16,400 bases of DNA. It comes from Bacteroidales bacterium. Its GTDB lineage: Bacteria > Bacteroidota > Bacteroidia > Bacteroidales > WCHB1-69. The DNA is taken from assembly GCA_016290715.1 (NCBI GenBank), contig JAEEUY010000208.1, positions 1-16,400 on the forward strand, in the 5' to 3' direction. Both the position numbers and the translations under genes were made by a program. Below the pieces are notes generated by a model that was given only the letters and a program-made list of their open reading frames with translations, ran no database searches and was not told the DNA's origin. Below are positions 1-10,900 of the stretch, in pieces. The stretch's first letter is position 1, and every line of letters begins with the position of its first letter.

Positions 1-1201
1 TATCAAAAATCATCTTCACCATACCATCTCTGTTACCGGAAGCGGTAGCTTTGCCCGAAGCAGTGAAAGGGAATTTGCCGATGAGAATCTCCTTGCCGGC
101 TTCGATGGCTTTCTTCTCGGTTAGGCCTACAGAGGCAATTTCAGGGGTAGTATAGGTGCAGCCTGGTATATTGCTGTAATTAAGCGGTTGGGGATTCAAT
201 CCTGCAATTTTTTCAACGCAGATGAGCGCCTCGTGGCTGGCTACATGGGCTAAAGCCGGCCCATGCACAATGTCACCGATGGCATAGATTCCCTCATGAT
301 TGGTGCGATAGTAGTCGTCAACCACCACTTTGGTTCTTTCAACAGCAATACCATACTCTTCTAATCCGATACCTTCTATGTTGGTTATTACACCGACGGC
401 CGAAAGCACGATTTCTGTTTCTATTTCAGTGATTTTATCCTTTGCATCTTTTACAGTAACGATACATTGGTCATCGCGGAAGTCCACACGTTCTACCGAA
501 GAGGAGGTCATCACTTTTATGCCGTTTTTGCGAAATGCCCGCTCCAATTGTTTGGAAATCTCTTCATCTTCAACGGGAACCAAATTGGGTAAAAACTCAA
601 CAATGGTTACTTTGGTTCCCAACGAAGCGTAGAAGTGGGCGAACTCGCTACCAATGGCACCCGACCCCATCACTACCATGGATTCCGGTAATTTAGGCAG
701 TGTAAGCGCTTGTCGGTATCCGATGATTTTTTTGCCATCTTGTTTAATATGAGGCAATTCCTTGGATCGTGCTCCAGTAGCCAAAATAATGTGGTCAGCT
801 TCGTAAAGTTCCACACTACCATCGTCTTTCGTAACTTCTACCTTTTTATCTTTTACTAATTTGCCAAAACCATTGATGACATCCACATTGTTTTTCTTCA
901 GCAGGAATTGCACTCCTTTGCTCATCGTTTCAGCTACGGTACGACTGCGTTTGACGATGGCTTCAAAGTTTGGTTGTGCGGGGGAATCAAGTGTAATGCC
1001 ATAGTTTTCAGCGTGTTTCATATAATTGAAAACTTGTGCGGATTTAAGTAATGCTTTGGTGGGAATGCAGCCCCAATTCAAGCAGATTCCGCCTAATTCG
1101 GCACGTTCTACGATGGCCGTTTTCATGTTTAACTGACTTGCCCGAATGGCGGCCACGTATCCGCCAGGACCACTTCCAATAACTATTAAATCGTATTTCA
1201 T
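1..1201 (-). CDS. lpdA: Dihydrolipoyl dehydrogenase (E3), 3' end cut by window edge
   Basis: A flavoprotein disulfide reductase that reoxidises the dihydrolipoyl groups of 2-oxoacid dehydrogenase complexes or the glycine cleavage H protein, passing electrons through FAD to NAD+ in the cytoplasm. Translating back from the ATG at 1201-1199 gives 400 residues. The N-terminus carries the FAD-binding motif VIGSGPGG (residues 7-14) and the redox-active disulfide motif GGICLNWGCIPTK with Cys40 and Cys45, which is diagnostic for this enzyme. A second nucleotide-binding motif (VVMGSGAIGSEFAH) binds NAD, and YAIGDIVHGPALAHVA is the second FAD contact. Family members are usually about 450-475 residues, so most of the C-terminal interface domain, including the catalytic His-Glu pair, lies beyond position 1. 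The gene starts 54 bases after the parE stop. I see no clear TAnnTTTG box in that gap, so read-through from parE is possible. Identity is secure; which 2-oxoacid complex it serves cannot be told from this window. Confidence 0.95.
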   Translation of the reverse strand, partial: MKYDLIVIGSGPGGYVAAIRASQLNMKTAIVERAELGGICLNWGCIPTKALLKSAQVFNYMKHAENYGITLDSPAQPNFEAIVKRSRTVAETMSKGVQFLLKKNNVDVINGFGKLVKDKKVEVTKDDGSVELYEADHIILATGARSKELPHIKQDGKKIIGYRQALTLPKLPESMVVMGSGAIGSEFAHFYASLGTKVTIVEFLPNLVPVEDEEISKQLERAFRKNGIKVMTSSSVERVDFRDDQCIVTVKDAKDKITEIETEIVLSAVGVITNIEGIGLEEYGIAVERTKVVVDDYYRTNHEGIYAIGDIVHGPALAHVASHEALICVEKIAGLNPQPLNYSNIPGCTYTTPEIASVGLTEKKAIEAGKEILIGKFPFTASGKATASGNRDGMVKMIFD

Positions 1202-1255
1202 TATTCGTATATTTAATTTTTTTTAATAAATACTTTGTGAATATGGCGTAACATA

Positions 1256-3115
1256 TTAATCTTCAGTAATTTCGTCAATCTCTTCCCGTAGGTTATCAAT
1301 GATAAACTGCTGACGTTCTTTGCTATTGTTTCCCATATAATACTCAAGCATATCAGCTATTTTAGTGCTTTTTTCAAGGACAACAGGTTCGAGGCGCATG
1401 GATTTTGCGATGAAGTTGCTGAATTCGGACGGCGAAATTTCCCCCAACCCTTTAAAGCGGGTTATTTCCGGTTTCCCGCCTAATTGTTTAATGGCATTTA
1501 ATTTTTCCTCATCACTGTAACAATAGAGTGTTTTTTGTTTGTTTCGTACGCGGAACAAGGGAGTCTGAAGAATATAGACATGTCCGCTGCGCACCACATC
1601 GGGATAGTAGTTTAGGAAATAGGTGAGAAGCAGAAGTCGGATGTGCATGCCATCTACATCCGCATCGGTGGCGATCACGATATTGTTGTAGCGCAATCCC
1701 TCCAATCCTTCTTCCAAATTGAGGGCGGCATTGAGCAGGTTCAACTCCTCATTTTTGTATATTTCTGATTTCTTGAGGATATTTTGGGGTTTCCCGCGCA
1801 TACTGAAAACAGCTTGTGTACGAGGGTCACGGGAAGTGGTGATGGATCCCGAAGCAGAGAGTCCCTCCGTAATGAAGATGGTGGAATTGATGCCTTCGCT
1901 GTTGTTATTTACATTGAAGTGATATTTGCAATCTTTTAATTTGCTGTTGTTTAGACTTACTTTTTTCTGGATTTCCTTATTCCCTTTGCGAATGTTTAAA
2001 ATCTCTTTTCGCTCGGCTTCCGATTTGAGAATCTTCTGACGGATAATTTCTGCTACTTCGCTATTCATGTGCAGATAATTATCCAACAATTTGCCTACCA
2101 CATCATTGACATAATTTCGCACGGTTTGTCCATCTTTTTCCATTAGCAAAGATCCCAACCTTGTTTTGGTTTGGGATTCAAAAACGGGTTCTGTGATTTT
2201 GATGGAGATGACGGCTGCAATTCCGGTACGGATGTCGCTGGGGTCAAATTCTTTTTGGAAAAATCCCCTGAATGTTTTGACCAATGCTTCGCGGAAGGCA
2301 TTTTGGTGTGTCCCTCCTTGAGTTGTATTTTGACTGTTTACAAATGAGTAGTACTCTTCCCCGTGGGTGCGGGTGGTGTGCACCAAAGCAAATTCAAACC
2401 GTGCATCTTGTAAATGGATAGGCGCATACAGCATTTCTTCGTTGTCAACATTGTTGAGCAGGAGGTCGGTAAGCCCGTTCTTGGATAAGAATTTCTTTCC
2501 GTTGAAATTGATGACAAGTCCGCGGTTAAGGTAGGTATAATTCCATAACATCTTTTCAATGTACTCGTTATACCAGTGAAAATTCTCACATAGTCTGTCA
2601 TCGGGAAGAAAGGAGGTCAAGGTGCCAGTTCTTTCATTGCATTCTTCTATTTCTGATTCGTTGACCAACTCTCCACAACAGAATTCTGCGACTTTGCGTT
2701 TCCCATTCTGGATGGATTGTACTTGGAAAAACGAGGATAAGGCATTCACAGCTTTTACACCCACGCCATTTTGCCCAATCGAATTTTTATAGGATTTGTC
2801 ATCGTACTTGCCTCCTGTATTAATATCCGATACGGCTTTGACCATTTTCCCTAAAGGAATTCCGCGTCCGTAGTCTCTGACGATTACTTTCCTCTCTTTG
2901 ATGGAAATGTCAATCGTACGGCCGTAGCCTTCCATAAACTCATCAATGGAGTTGTCGATTACTTCTTTGAGCAAAACGTAAATACCATCATCATGGGCGG
3001 ATCCATCGCCTAATTTACCGATATACATTCCCGGCCGACGGCGAATGTGTTCGTTCCATGTTAAGGTAATAATGTTGTCTTCTCCGTAAATTTTGGTGTC
3101 AGTATTCTCACTCAT
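1256..3115 (-). CDS. parE: DNA topoisomerase IV subunit B (ParE), GyrB/ParE family
   Basis: ATPase and metal-binding subunit of a type IIA topoisomerase that decatenates daughter chromosomes with ParC. The start chosen is the ATG at 3115 (619 residues). An in-frame TTG eight codons upstream is rejected because it lies within about 15 bases of the promoter-like box at 3145-3152 and adds only a basic tail. The GHKL ATPase domain shows EVIDNSIDEF (Glu51, Asn55), DYGRGIP (Asp81) and GQNGVGVKAVNALS (114-127). The TOPRIM domain has the catalytic glutamate in EGLSASG (Glu417) and the metal-binding DADVDG (484-489). RFKGLGEISPSEF follows near the C-terminus. The lack of the long GyrB-type insertion and the about 620-residue length fit ParE of Bacteroidota rather than GyrB. 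Residue 419 is Leu where the family consensus is Asp (EGDSA). parC is not in the window. ParE is the favoured call; GyrB is the alternative. Confidence 0.9.
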   Translation of the reverse strand: MSENTDTKIYGEDNIITLTWNEHIRRRPGMYIGKLGDGSAHDDGIYVLLKEVIDNSIDEFMEGYGRTIDISIKERKVIVRDYGRGIPLGKMVKAVSDINTGGKYDDKSYKNSIGQNGVGVKAVNALSSFFQVQSIQNGKRKVAEFCCGELVNESEIEECNERTGTLTSFLPDDRLCENFHWYNEYIEKMLWNYTYLNRGLVINFNGKKFLSKNGLTDLLLNNVDNEEMLYAPIHLQDARFEFALVHTTRTHGEEYYSFVNSQNTTQGGTHQNAFREALVKTFRGFFQKEFDPSDIRTGIAAVISIKITEPVFESQTKTRLGSLLMEKDGQTVRNYVNDVVGKLLDNYLHMNSEVAEIIRQKILKSEAERKEILNIRKGNKEIQKKVSLNNSKLKDCKYHFNVNNNSEGINSTIFITEGLSASGSITTSRDPRTQAVFSMRGKPQNILKKSEIYKNEELNLLNAALNLEEGLEGLRYNNIVIATDADVDGMHIRLLLLTYFLNYYPDVVRSGHVYILQTPLFRVRNKQKTLYCYSDEEKLNAIKQLGGKPEITRFKGLGEISPSEFSNFIAKSMRLEPVVLEKSTKIADMLEYYMGNNSKERQQFIIDNLREEIDEITED

Positions 3116-3144
3116 TCTTCCTTGCCTTTTTCTGTTCAAGGCTG

Positions 3145-3172
3145 CAAATTTACTTAATTTTTTGCATCAAAA
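3145..3172 (-). promoter_or_regulatory. Putative Bacteroidota-type promoter upstream of parE
   Basis: On the minus strand a TAAATTTG box (3152-3145) matches the Bacteroidota -7 consensus TAnnTTTG and lies 29 bases before the parE ATG at 3115. A TTTTG tract at 3172-3168 could be the -33 element, but the 15-base spacer is shorter than usual. The -7 match is direct observation; promoter function is inferred. It would give parE its own transcript, separate from the sprA cluster. Confidence 0.45.
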
Positions 3173-3215
3173 GGCTTGGTGCAAAAGATTTTTTCAAAGG
3201 TGAATGGTTAAGAAT

Positions 3216-3237
3216 ATCTTCCTTGATTACAGAAGAT
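3216..3237 (-). terminator. Weak hairpin after the CoA-disulfide reductase gene, possible terminator
   Basis: Downstream of the reductase stop (3268), the minus strand has ATCTTC and GAAGAT arms (6 bp) around a 10-base loop, followed by ATTCTT rather than a clean T run. It sits between the end of the ruvA-sprA-reductase cluster and the parE promoter box, where a terminator is expected. The stem is short and AT-rich, so this is a weak call. Apart from this and the promoter box I see nothing else in the 152-base gap 3116-3267. Confidence 0.25.
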
Positions 3238-3267
3238 GTTATTTGTAAAATACTATGGAAGAGCAGT

Positions 3268-4953
3268 TTACTGATTATAAGAAAATTGTGTGCAGGTACG
3301 GTAGGTTTTAATGCCTCCAGCAAGGTTATAAACTTTGGAAAACCCTGCTTGAAGTAAGATTCGGGAGGCGATGTACCCGCGTAGTCCAATGGCACAGAAC
3401 ACCACAATGGGTTTGTCGGTAGGAATATCATCAAGGTATTCACGCAGTTCGTCCAAAGGATAGTTAACGGCTCCTTTGATAGTGCCGGCTCTGTTTTCGA
3501 GCAGACTGCGTACGTCGATGAGCAGGAAGTAATGCTCATTTTTATGTGCTAGCATCTCTTGCAGTTCATACCATTGGATAGGGAATACTTGTTTTTCCAT
3601 CATGTTTTGGGCCACGTAGCCGGCATTGGTTATGGCATCTTTGGCGGAGGAGAATGGCGGGGCGTAAGCGTGGTCGAAATCGGTGAGATTGTAGATGGTT
3701 CCGCCGTGGGCGATGGTGGTGGCTAATATGTCAAGCCGTTTGTCCGTTCCAGTTTTTCCTATAGCGCTGGCACCTAATAATTTGCCTGTTTGAGGGTCAA
3801 ATTGTATTTTGATGCTGATAGGAAAGTTTCCGGGAAAATAGGTGGCATGGGAAGCTGTGTGTGTGATGGAAGTAAGGTAGGGGATTTGTAATTTCTGTAG
3901 TTGTTGTTCGGAGAGTCCGGTGCTGCCTATGGTCATGTCGAACACTTTGGCAACGGCCGTTGCTATTGCCCCCGCATATTGTTGGTTGTTACCCATCACC
4001 ATGTTATTGGCAGCAATTCGTGCCTGTTTGTTTGTTGGTCCTGCTAAAAAGCAGAGCTGCTTCTGGCCTGTAATGGGGTTCGTTGTTTCTACGGCATCTC
4101 CAATAGCATATATTTGAGGATCAGATGTTTGCATATACTCATTAACCGCAATGCCTCCAGTTTTCCCTATGGTTAAATCCGCTTGTCGTGCCAATGTGGT
4201 TAGTGGTTTTACACCCACACTTATCAAAATGAAGTCAGCAGTGATGACTTCCCCTTTTTCCAAATGAACCGCCGTTTTTCCTCCTTCAGCTTGAAAGGAG
4301 GCGACTGCATTCTCGGTGTAGATTTGAACGTCTTTTTCTAAGAGATGCTGTTGGAGGGTAAGGGAAATTTCAGGATCTATGGTAGGCATTACGTGAGCGG
4401 CTTTTTCAACTATCACCACTTTCATTCCTATTTTGTGCAGATTTTCAGCCATTTCCAATCCAATGAACCCTGCACCAACTACAACGGCTGTTTTTCTGGA
4501 ATTGCCTGTATGTTTGCTTAAATGACTTTTAATGGCATCAGTATCGTTTACATCTTTTAAAGTGAAGATATTCGGGAGGTTAATTCCCTTGATAGGTGGG
4601 AAAACAGGGGTGGTGCCTGGAGATAAAACCAATTTGTCGTAGGGAACGGTTAAAATTTTATGGGTGTCTAATTGTGTGTAGGTTATGCATTTTTTTTCTT
4701 TGTCAATGGATGTTACTTCTGAACGTACACGTACGTCAACATTAAATCTATTGCCAAAAGTGGTGGGATTTTGTAGAAAAAGGCTGTTTCTTTCAGGTAT
4801 GGTGTCTCCAATATAGTAGGGAAGTCCGCAGTTGGCATAAGAAATATAGGCTCCTTTTTCAAATAAGAGAATGGAAGCATTTTCATCCAATCTTCTTAAA
4901 CGTGCGGCAACAGTCGCTCCACCAGCGACTCCGCCAATGACTACATATTGCAT
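3268..4953 (-). CDS. CoA-disulfide reductase with C-terminal rhodanese domain (CoADR-RHD)
   Basis: A 561-residue NAD(P)H-dependent flavoprotein that reduces CoA disulfide, CoA persulfide or polysulfide; family members differ in preferred substrate and this one cannot be assigned from sequence. Residues 1-50 hold the FAD motif VIGGVAGGATVAARLRR and the single-cysteine active site SYANCGLPYYIG with Cys42. This is the CoADR signature and differs from the CxxxxC pair of Lpd. An NAD(P)-binding motif VVGAGFIGLEMAENL lies near residue 157, the second FAD motif YAIGDAVET near 281, and the dimerisation domain carries HAYAPPFSSAKD, with the tyrosine conserved in CoADRs. Residues about 465-555 form a rhodanese domain with the catalytic loop CAIGLRGY (Cys520) and a GGIKTYR end. 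The ATG lies 2 bases after the sprA stop, implying translational coupling. Cytoplasmic; no signal peptide. The fused rhodanese suggests sulfane-sulfur handling. Confidence 0.92.
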   Translation of the reverse strand: MQYVVIGGVAGGATVAARLRRLDENASILLFEKGAYISYANCGLPYYIGDTIPERNSLFLQNPTTFGNRFNVDVRVRSEVTSIDKEKKCITYTQLDTHKILTVPYDKLVLSPGTTPVFPPIKGINLPNIFTLKDVNDTDAIKSHLSKHTGNSRKTAVVVGAGFIGLEMAENLHKIGMKVVIVEKAAHVMPTIDPEISLTLQQHLLEKDVQIYTENAVASFQAEGGKTAVHLEKGEVITADFILISVGVKPLTTLARQADLTIGKTGGIAVNEYMQTSDPQIYAIGDAVETTNPITGQKQLCFLAGPTNKQARIAANNMVMGNNQQYAGAIATAVAKVFDMTIGSTGLSEQQLQKLQIPYLTSITHTASHATYFPGNFPISIKIQFDPQTGKLLGASAIGKTGTDKRLDILATTIAHGGTIYNLTDFDHAYAPPFSSAKDAITNAGYVAQNMMEKQVFPIQWYELQEMLAHKNEHYFLLIDVRSLLENRAGTIKGAVNYPLDELREYLDDIPTDKPIVVFCAIGLRGYIASRILLQAGFSKVYNLAGGIKTYRTCTQFSYNQ

Positions 4954-4955
4954 AA

Positions 4956-7900
4956 CTATTGAGTTAACATCAATCGTACTTTTATTCCAGCTTCCAGATT
5001 CATGTTGTTATAGGTTTGTGAAATATAAGGACGATTGATTTGATGATCGTAGTATAGGGTTAAGCCAATCATTTGACTTAATTGGTAATCGGCTGCGAAG
5101 TTAATGGTTATTCCCAAGGAGCCTGCAGACACTTGATTGACGTTTTCTGCAATTTTCCGCAAGATGGTTTGATTATCCTTTACAGCGAAAGAGAGACTTA
5201 AATTCAGATCGCTCTTGATTTGGCGTTTCATTCCTGAAAAGATGAATCCGATGGTAATGTCTTTGATGCGGTAGCCGGCGGAGAAGGCAAATTCATTGGA
5301 AGTTGTTTCGGTAATTTGGTTATTGGCGAAACTCAATGAAGTATTGCGGTTGCGTTTGTATTCCACTTTGATCATCAAACTGTTTTTCAAGGTCATGTCA
5401 AACCCAATAAGAGGGTTCAGTTGTTCAGAAATAGTAATTTGTCCAATTTCACGAACGGGAATGAAGTTTCCGTTTAAATCGCGGGCATTAGGATTGCCGT
5501 TGGCATCTTCTGTATAAAGCATATTGGAGGTATAGTTTCCAATATTATATACACAAGTATAAGCGTGTAAAAGGCTTAAACTTTGGAAATACTTATTGAC
5601 TCCTTTGATTTTGGTAAAGCCGGTGTAGTTCAGTCGCCAGTTGGGCAGTGGGATTTTTGGGAATGGCGAACTGACATCAACGGTTGCACTGTTTTTGCCG
5701 CCGTAGGTGGATAAGAAAGCGGCAGTGAGCACTTCTTGAGATAATGCTCCGTATCCGACAGGGTAGCCTGTTGAATCGATTACGCCCTCCGAATTGGGAT
5801 TCAAGGCAGAGATTCGTTGTGCCAACTCAAATCGGCACGCCTTGAACTGTTCGAATAGTTCGTTGCCATTTGTGAAGAATCTTCCTAATCCGAATTGTGT
5901 GATGGAGAAGTTGCCTGTTGTTTGTGGAGAGTAGGAGTTGAATTCCCCATTGGCGTTGGCACGATAATATTCGGTAAAGCTTTCACTTTCATTTCTGTTG
6001 GCGGTTACATCAATGCGGAAATCTTTAAATGGTTCGACGGTGGCTCTGAAGTTAATGACCCGATTGTGTTTTTCCTGGTAAGGATAATTCATCAGGGTGT
6101 CGGTTGAAAGCCACCCTTTTTCAGATGCAATATGACGGATATCTGTTTGACCTCCGAAGGCGAAAGCGAAGCCCGGAGAACCATTTAAGAAATTAAGACC
6201 AATAAGATTAGGAGAGTACATATACCCTGGCATGGTAATGCCATTACCAGTGCTATAACTCAAGGAAACGTTGCGAAGCATCATGAGGAAACGTACAGTT
6301 CCATCTAAGATTATTTTTCCATAATTTACTTTAACAGAGTCTTTTCCATCTTTCTTTTTGCCTTTTTTCTTATCTTTATCACCATCCGAATCTTTGGAGG
6401 ACTCGTCATCCGCTTGCTTTTTCTGGTTGAGTTGCATTTTGCTGTTATTCTTGCCTTTAGAGTTACCGGAACTGCCTTGGTTTACTTTTTTGAAATAAGG
6501 AACTTTATTATAAAGATTTACGAAGTTGACATTCCCGTTTGCTTGGAAAGTTTGGGAGTTGGCGATAGTATTCCCTAAATATTTGAGTGATAGGGAGGAA
6601 GATGTGAAATCGTAGGTGGAACTATAACGTGCGGAAGCGGTAATCCAGTTAAATAGTGGGATTTTGTTGATAGGTATTTGATAAGAAGCGTCAAACCGTT
6701 GTTGGAAAGTGTTGATACGGCCGCCCTGACCAAAGCAACGCCATACAGAGTCGCGTTCGGTGCGGGTGTCAATCAATCCTTCCGGTTCATCAATGCGCGC
6801 TGCCGCCGCCGCTGTATATTCAAATTTCAATCCTTGGGATATATCCCAGCGCAAGGCATAATTACGGGTCCAATCGAATGTCTTGACAAAACTGGTGTCA
6901 ATGATAACATTGCCCTTGCTCTTGGGGCGGTATTTGAATTCGTTCAGTTCGCGTGTGATATTGGTTCTAAAGGTGAACATCTTGGGCATCGGATAGAAGT
7001 TGAAGTCACGGATAATTTGTAACCATTTCGATTTCATCCATTTCACTTTAGCAAAAGGTCGGATATTTTTAGGGTTGTAGTTGAAGGAGTACCCTAATTC
7101 ACCCACGTGGCTGTATTCATTATCAAATTCTACATCTACATTATGGCTTTTCATTTCAGAGTAAGCATAGGAGAAATCGAAGTTCTCAATATCCCAAGGT
7201 CTGATTTTGATGGGTTTGTCGAAGTTACGTTCTTTACGAACATTCATAATGTTCACATTTTGGCGGCGAACGAAGTCATTAGTCATTCTGCGAATGGAGT
7301 CGCGTTCAGCTTTGGTTTCGTATGTTTTGAGGTCTTCCTTTAATTTCACGTCCGGGTTGAGCGGATTATATTCAGGAAGGGCTACATTTTCAGAGAGATC
7401 GTAGTGGAGAGGGATGCGGATATTCCATTTTTCGGGGAATAATACTTTCCCCATTTCAATATTGGTGGCAAAGTCAATATTGTATAATGTTTCTTCCTGA
7501 CGTTCGGTAATGGATTGGTCGAGACTGCCAAATCCCGGGGTGGAGTACGTTCCGGATAGGGTAATGTCTCCGATGTCGGCCAAGTTCAAGCGCATTCTTG
7601 CCAAAGCAGCAAAGCCCTGTTTGTCGTTAAAATCACACAATCGCAATTCGTTGACCCATATTTCTGCCGATTTGCTCAACATATCGTCGTTGTCGCCCAA
7701 TGATTTCTTTTTAGGGTTGCGGACACCAATCATAATGGTTGCCACATCAGCCAGATTAGGGGTACCGACTACCGTTATCTTATTTCCACCAACTTCCACG
7801 GTATAAGGTATTTTGGCACTAACGTGAGTGCCTTGGCGCACCTCAATATTTCGGGCTTGTTTTACATTGACCAAAGAATCCAAAATGATTTCCATCTGAT

Positions 7901-10900
7901 TGTTTTCAGGCCAGATTACAAGTTCATCTTTGCCGCAGTACCACGGCGTGATGTCAACGGGAATTTCATATTCGTAATAGTTTTCCACGAAGTCGGAACC
8001 TAAACGAATAAATACGGTAATGTCGTTTTTATTAAGAAGGTCTGTTTCATTCACTTTTTCAGCATGGATGAACATTTTCAATTTCTTGAATTTGCGTAAA
8101 TCGTATTTGGTGGCTTTGTAAATGGCACGTGCATCGCCATCCATTAAATTTTGCACCTTCATGGTCAACGTCTGTTCATTGGTATAATAAACGTTGGTGC
8201 TTCCATATCCTTGTTCCCGTTCGATTCCCGGAGGCAAGACATAGGGGATAGGGGTGCGGTTTCCATTCTCTTCATAGCTCAAACTGGAAACATTGAAGGA
8301 GGTTTCCCCATTTCCTTGGGATGGCAGATAATCACCATCTTCCATCAAATTCATATTATAGGTGCGCCAATCGCTTCTCACCAATTCAAAAGTAGCTAAA
8401 CGACAGATGATTGGTTCGGAGAATTCGCGCATGAAGAGACGCATGAAACGGATAGAGTTGAATCCGGAAATATTACCTACCACCTTGTCAGGGTTCTTGA
8501 TGGGGATCTTAAATTGATACCATTTGGTGGTGGGGCGGCTGCCGTCGGGAAGTGGCTCCGGAACGGCTTCGTAAATATCATTGATATAATTTTCTCCAAC
8601 ATTCATTTTGTCGGGACGCAGGTCAATGACATATTGGTAATACTTTTCGTCTTCACTTAAAGTATTGTCGTTGTTCACGTCTTCCATAGTTGGGATGTTG
8701 GTAGCAGAGGTGGGGTAAGATTCCGAACTTTGGCTATTGGTAGGAGAGTTGCCTTCAGGGTTGTTGTAGTATTTGTAGCGGTCAAGAATCTTAACATTGC
8801 TTGCGTCGTAGTCGCTGCCGCGGAAGTAGTGGTAATCGTCGGCGGAGGGGTCGGCAATGGCTTGTGCGTAAGCACCGCTTCCCACGCCGTAGATGGCTTC
8901 AATTTTATCAAGATAGGTTTCTTTGAAGAAGATTTGTTCGCGTGAAGAAGCCAAACCGTCATATCCCACGTCTTGATGTTGGCGTGCATTGTCATCGTTG
9001 TCAAAAGCGGTAACAATCATTTGGGTGGTAGGAATACGTCCCCAAACAGTAAATTCCACATTTTCGTCACCGCCGTCGGCAGGGAGCCCGTTTTCAAAGA
9101 ACTTTTTACCATCTTTTAATACATCTTCGGAAATATCCCCTAAATTGAAATACAGTTTGCCTCCGCTATGGGTGGGATGATCAATGAATGGATCCATCAT
9201 CCAAAACTCAATGTACTCATAATTAGATGATTCAAAGTCGGTATTGTCCATTTCGCGCATAATACCACCCCAACGGGAGGCAGGATCATTCAGCGTACCA
9301 TCAATATTCAAACCTGCGGATAATCCCTCACTGCCATCCACATCATAGTTATAAGGACCTCTTTCCGAAGGATAGAAGGCAAGATTCAGGACGGAAATGT
9401 TGGTAGGGGTGCCGTTTGCGGTCTCTTTATAGGGGAATAATTCGGTTTCAAACACTTCGCGCGCGTAAGTAGCCGATTGGTCGGCGTCGGTGATATTTGA
9501 TGGCGTGGCGTTGTTGTTTCGGTAAAAGATAGGATCAATAATGTACCAGCAGAATTTGGCGCGATTGTAGCCATACGCTAATTGGCGGCGGGCAGGGTCG
9601 CTGTCAGACCCCATCGCTTCCGGAAACATTTGCAGCTGTTTTTGAGGCGTGGATGCCAACGACCATTTGTGAATAGAGCGCAAGTCAACGGTTGATTTGG
9701 TCGCTTCAAAGTCGTCAATATAGGTGGTCCCTTCCTTGCCAATCGCACGCGAATGTCCGGGGATAAAGTGGGCAAATTCCCCCTCTAACTGCAGATTTGA
9801 TTCTGCGGTTGTACTATGGAAAGTCAGCAAGTCGATAGCTTTCGTAACAAACGGAACTTTGGTCTTGTAGTTGAAATTCATGCCCCAAATGGTATTGTTA
9901 ATGGGCTCATCGCCATAGTTGACCTTTTGAGTGAGGGGTCTTTCATTGAGATTTAAAACCGTAGCGCCAATGTTGAAATTATCACTGAACATATAGTCCA
10001 AATTCAAACCAAACATACGTTGGTCTTTCATATTGTAATTGGACTGATTTTCTAAGGAGATATTGATGGGGGTACCGGAGTTGAGAACGCCTTGGTTGAT
10101 AATGCTGACGGTTCCCATACTATAATTGACCGTATAGTCAACATTTTCGGTAAGTGTCAGTCCTCCTGCCGTCACTTTCACCGAGCCTTCGGGAATGTTC
10201 ATGGCATTGAGGTATATTTCGGAGCCGTAGCTGGATTTATAGCTTCCCTCCAAATAATACTTGTTTTTGGCGGTATATTGCTGTGCTAAAGTCTTGGTAG
10301 TGGTATATAAGGAGTCGAAAGCGTATCGGTCGGCATATTCGGGATTGGTGAGTACTGCGCGCAAATCTTTACCGAAAGGCTCCACGGTGGGGAAGAAAAT
10401 CTTACCATTGTTTGAATTAATGGTGCCGCCTTGCGTGGAAGCATTATCCATAAAATCAAAGATACCATCGGGGGTGGGATCCTGTTGTTTGTTCATACGA
10501 TCCAATCCCATTAAGCGAATCAATGGAATGCCGCGTTGATCTCCCAAATTGAAAAAGCCGTTAGGGATTCCTTCGTCATCACCTGTATATAAGATATTGA
10601 GAATGAAATCTTCGTTAGAAACCTGATAAGCCCCCAAATTGTAGATGTTCTTCATCATCAATTTCCACAAAGGAGATCGCGTATTTAATGTTGTACTTTT
10701 TAAGAGCTTAACTCTAAGGCAATTAGGGGCGCTTACTTCATTGGAGAATTCTCCTACCTGATACACATGGTTATCTCCAATGATGGTATATTGGAACGCT
10801 ACTGCCAATACTTGGTCGGAAGTCAGGGCGGTATTCAAGGAGATAAACCCTAACTGGCTATTGAAAGTATATTCAGAGGAGGAGAGAAGTCGTGCACTTT

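Noticed and set aside
330..632. 100-codon plus-strand frame in lpd
   Set aside because: Antisense to lpd, whose FAD, NAD and disulfide motifs read through on the minus strand.
3116..3139. TTG start extending ParE by 8 residues
   Set aside because: It lies within about 15 bases of the -7-like box, adds a basic tail not typical of the family, and a good ATG follows immediately.
3150..3539. 129-codon minus-strand frame overlapping the 3' end of the CoA-disulfide reductase and the parE promoter
   Set aside because: It overlaps the rhodanese domain in another frame and its sequence has no family character. I considered whether it signalled a frameshifted rhodanese end, but the catalytic loop and the GGIKTYR end are already in the main frame.
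8675..9016. 113-codon Thr/Ala-rich frame on the minus strand inside sprA
   Set aside because: Low-complexity shadow of a Ser/Asp/Tyr-rich stretch of sprA; the sprA frame is continuous through it.
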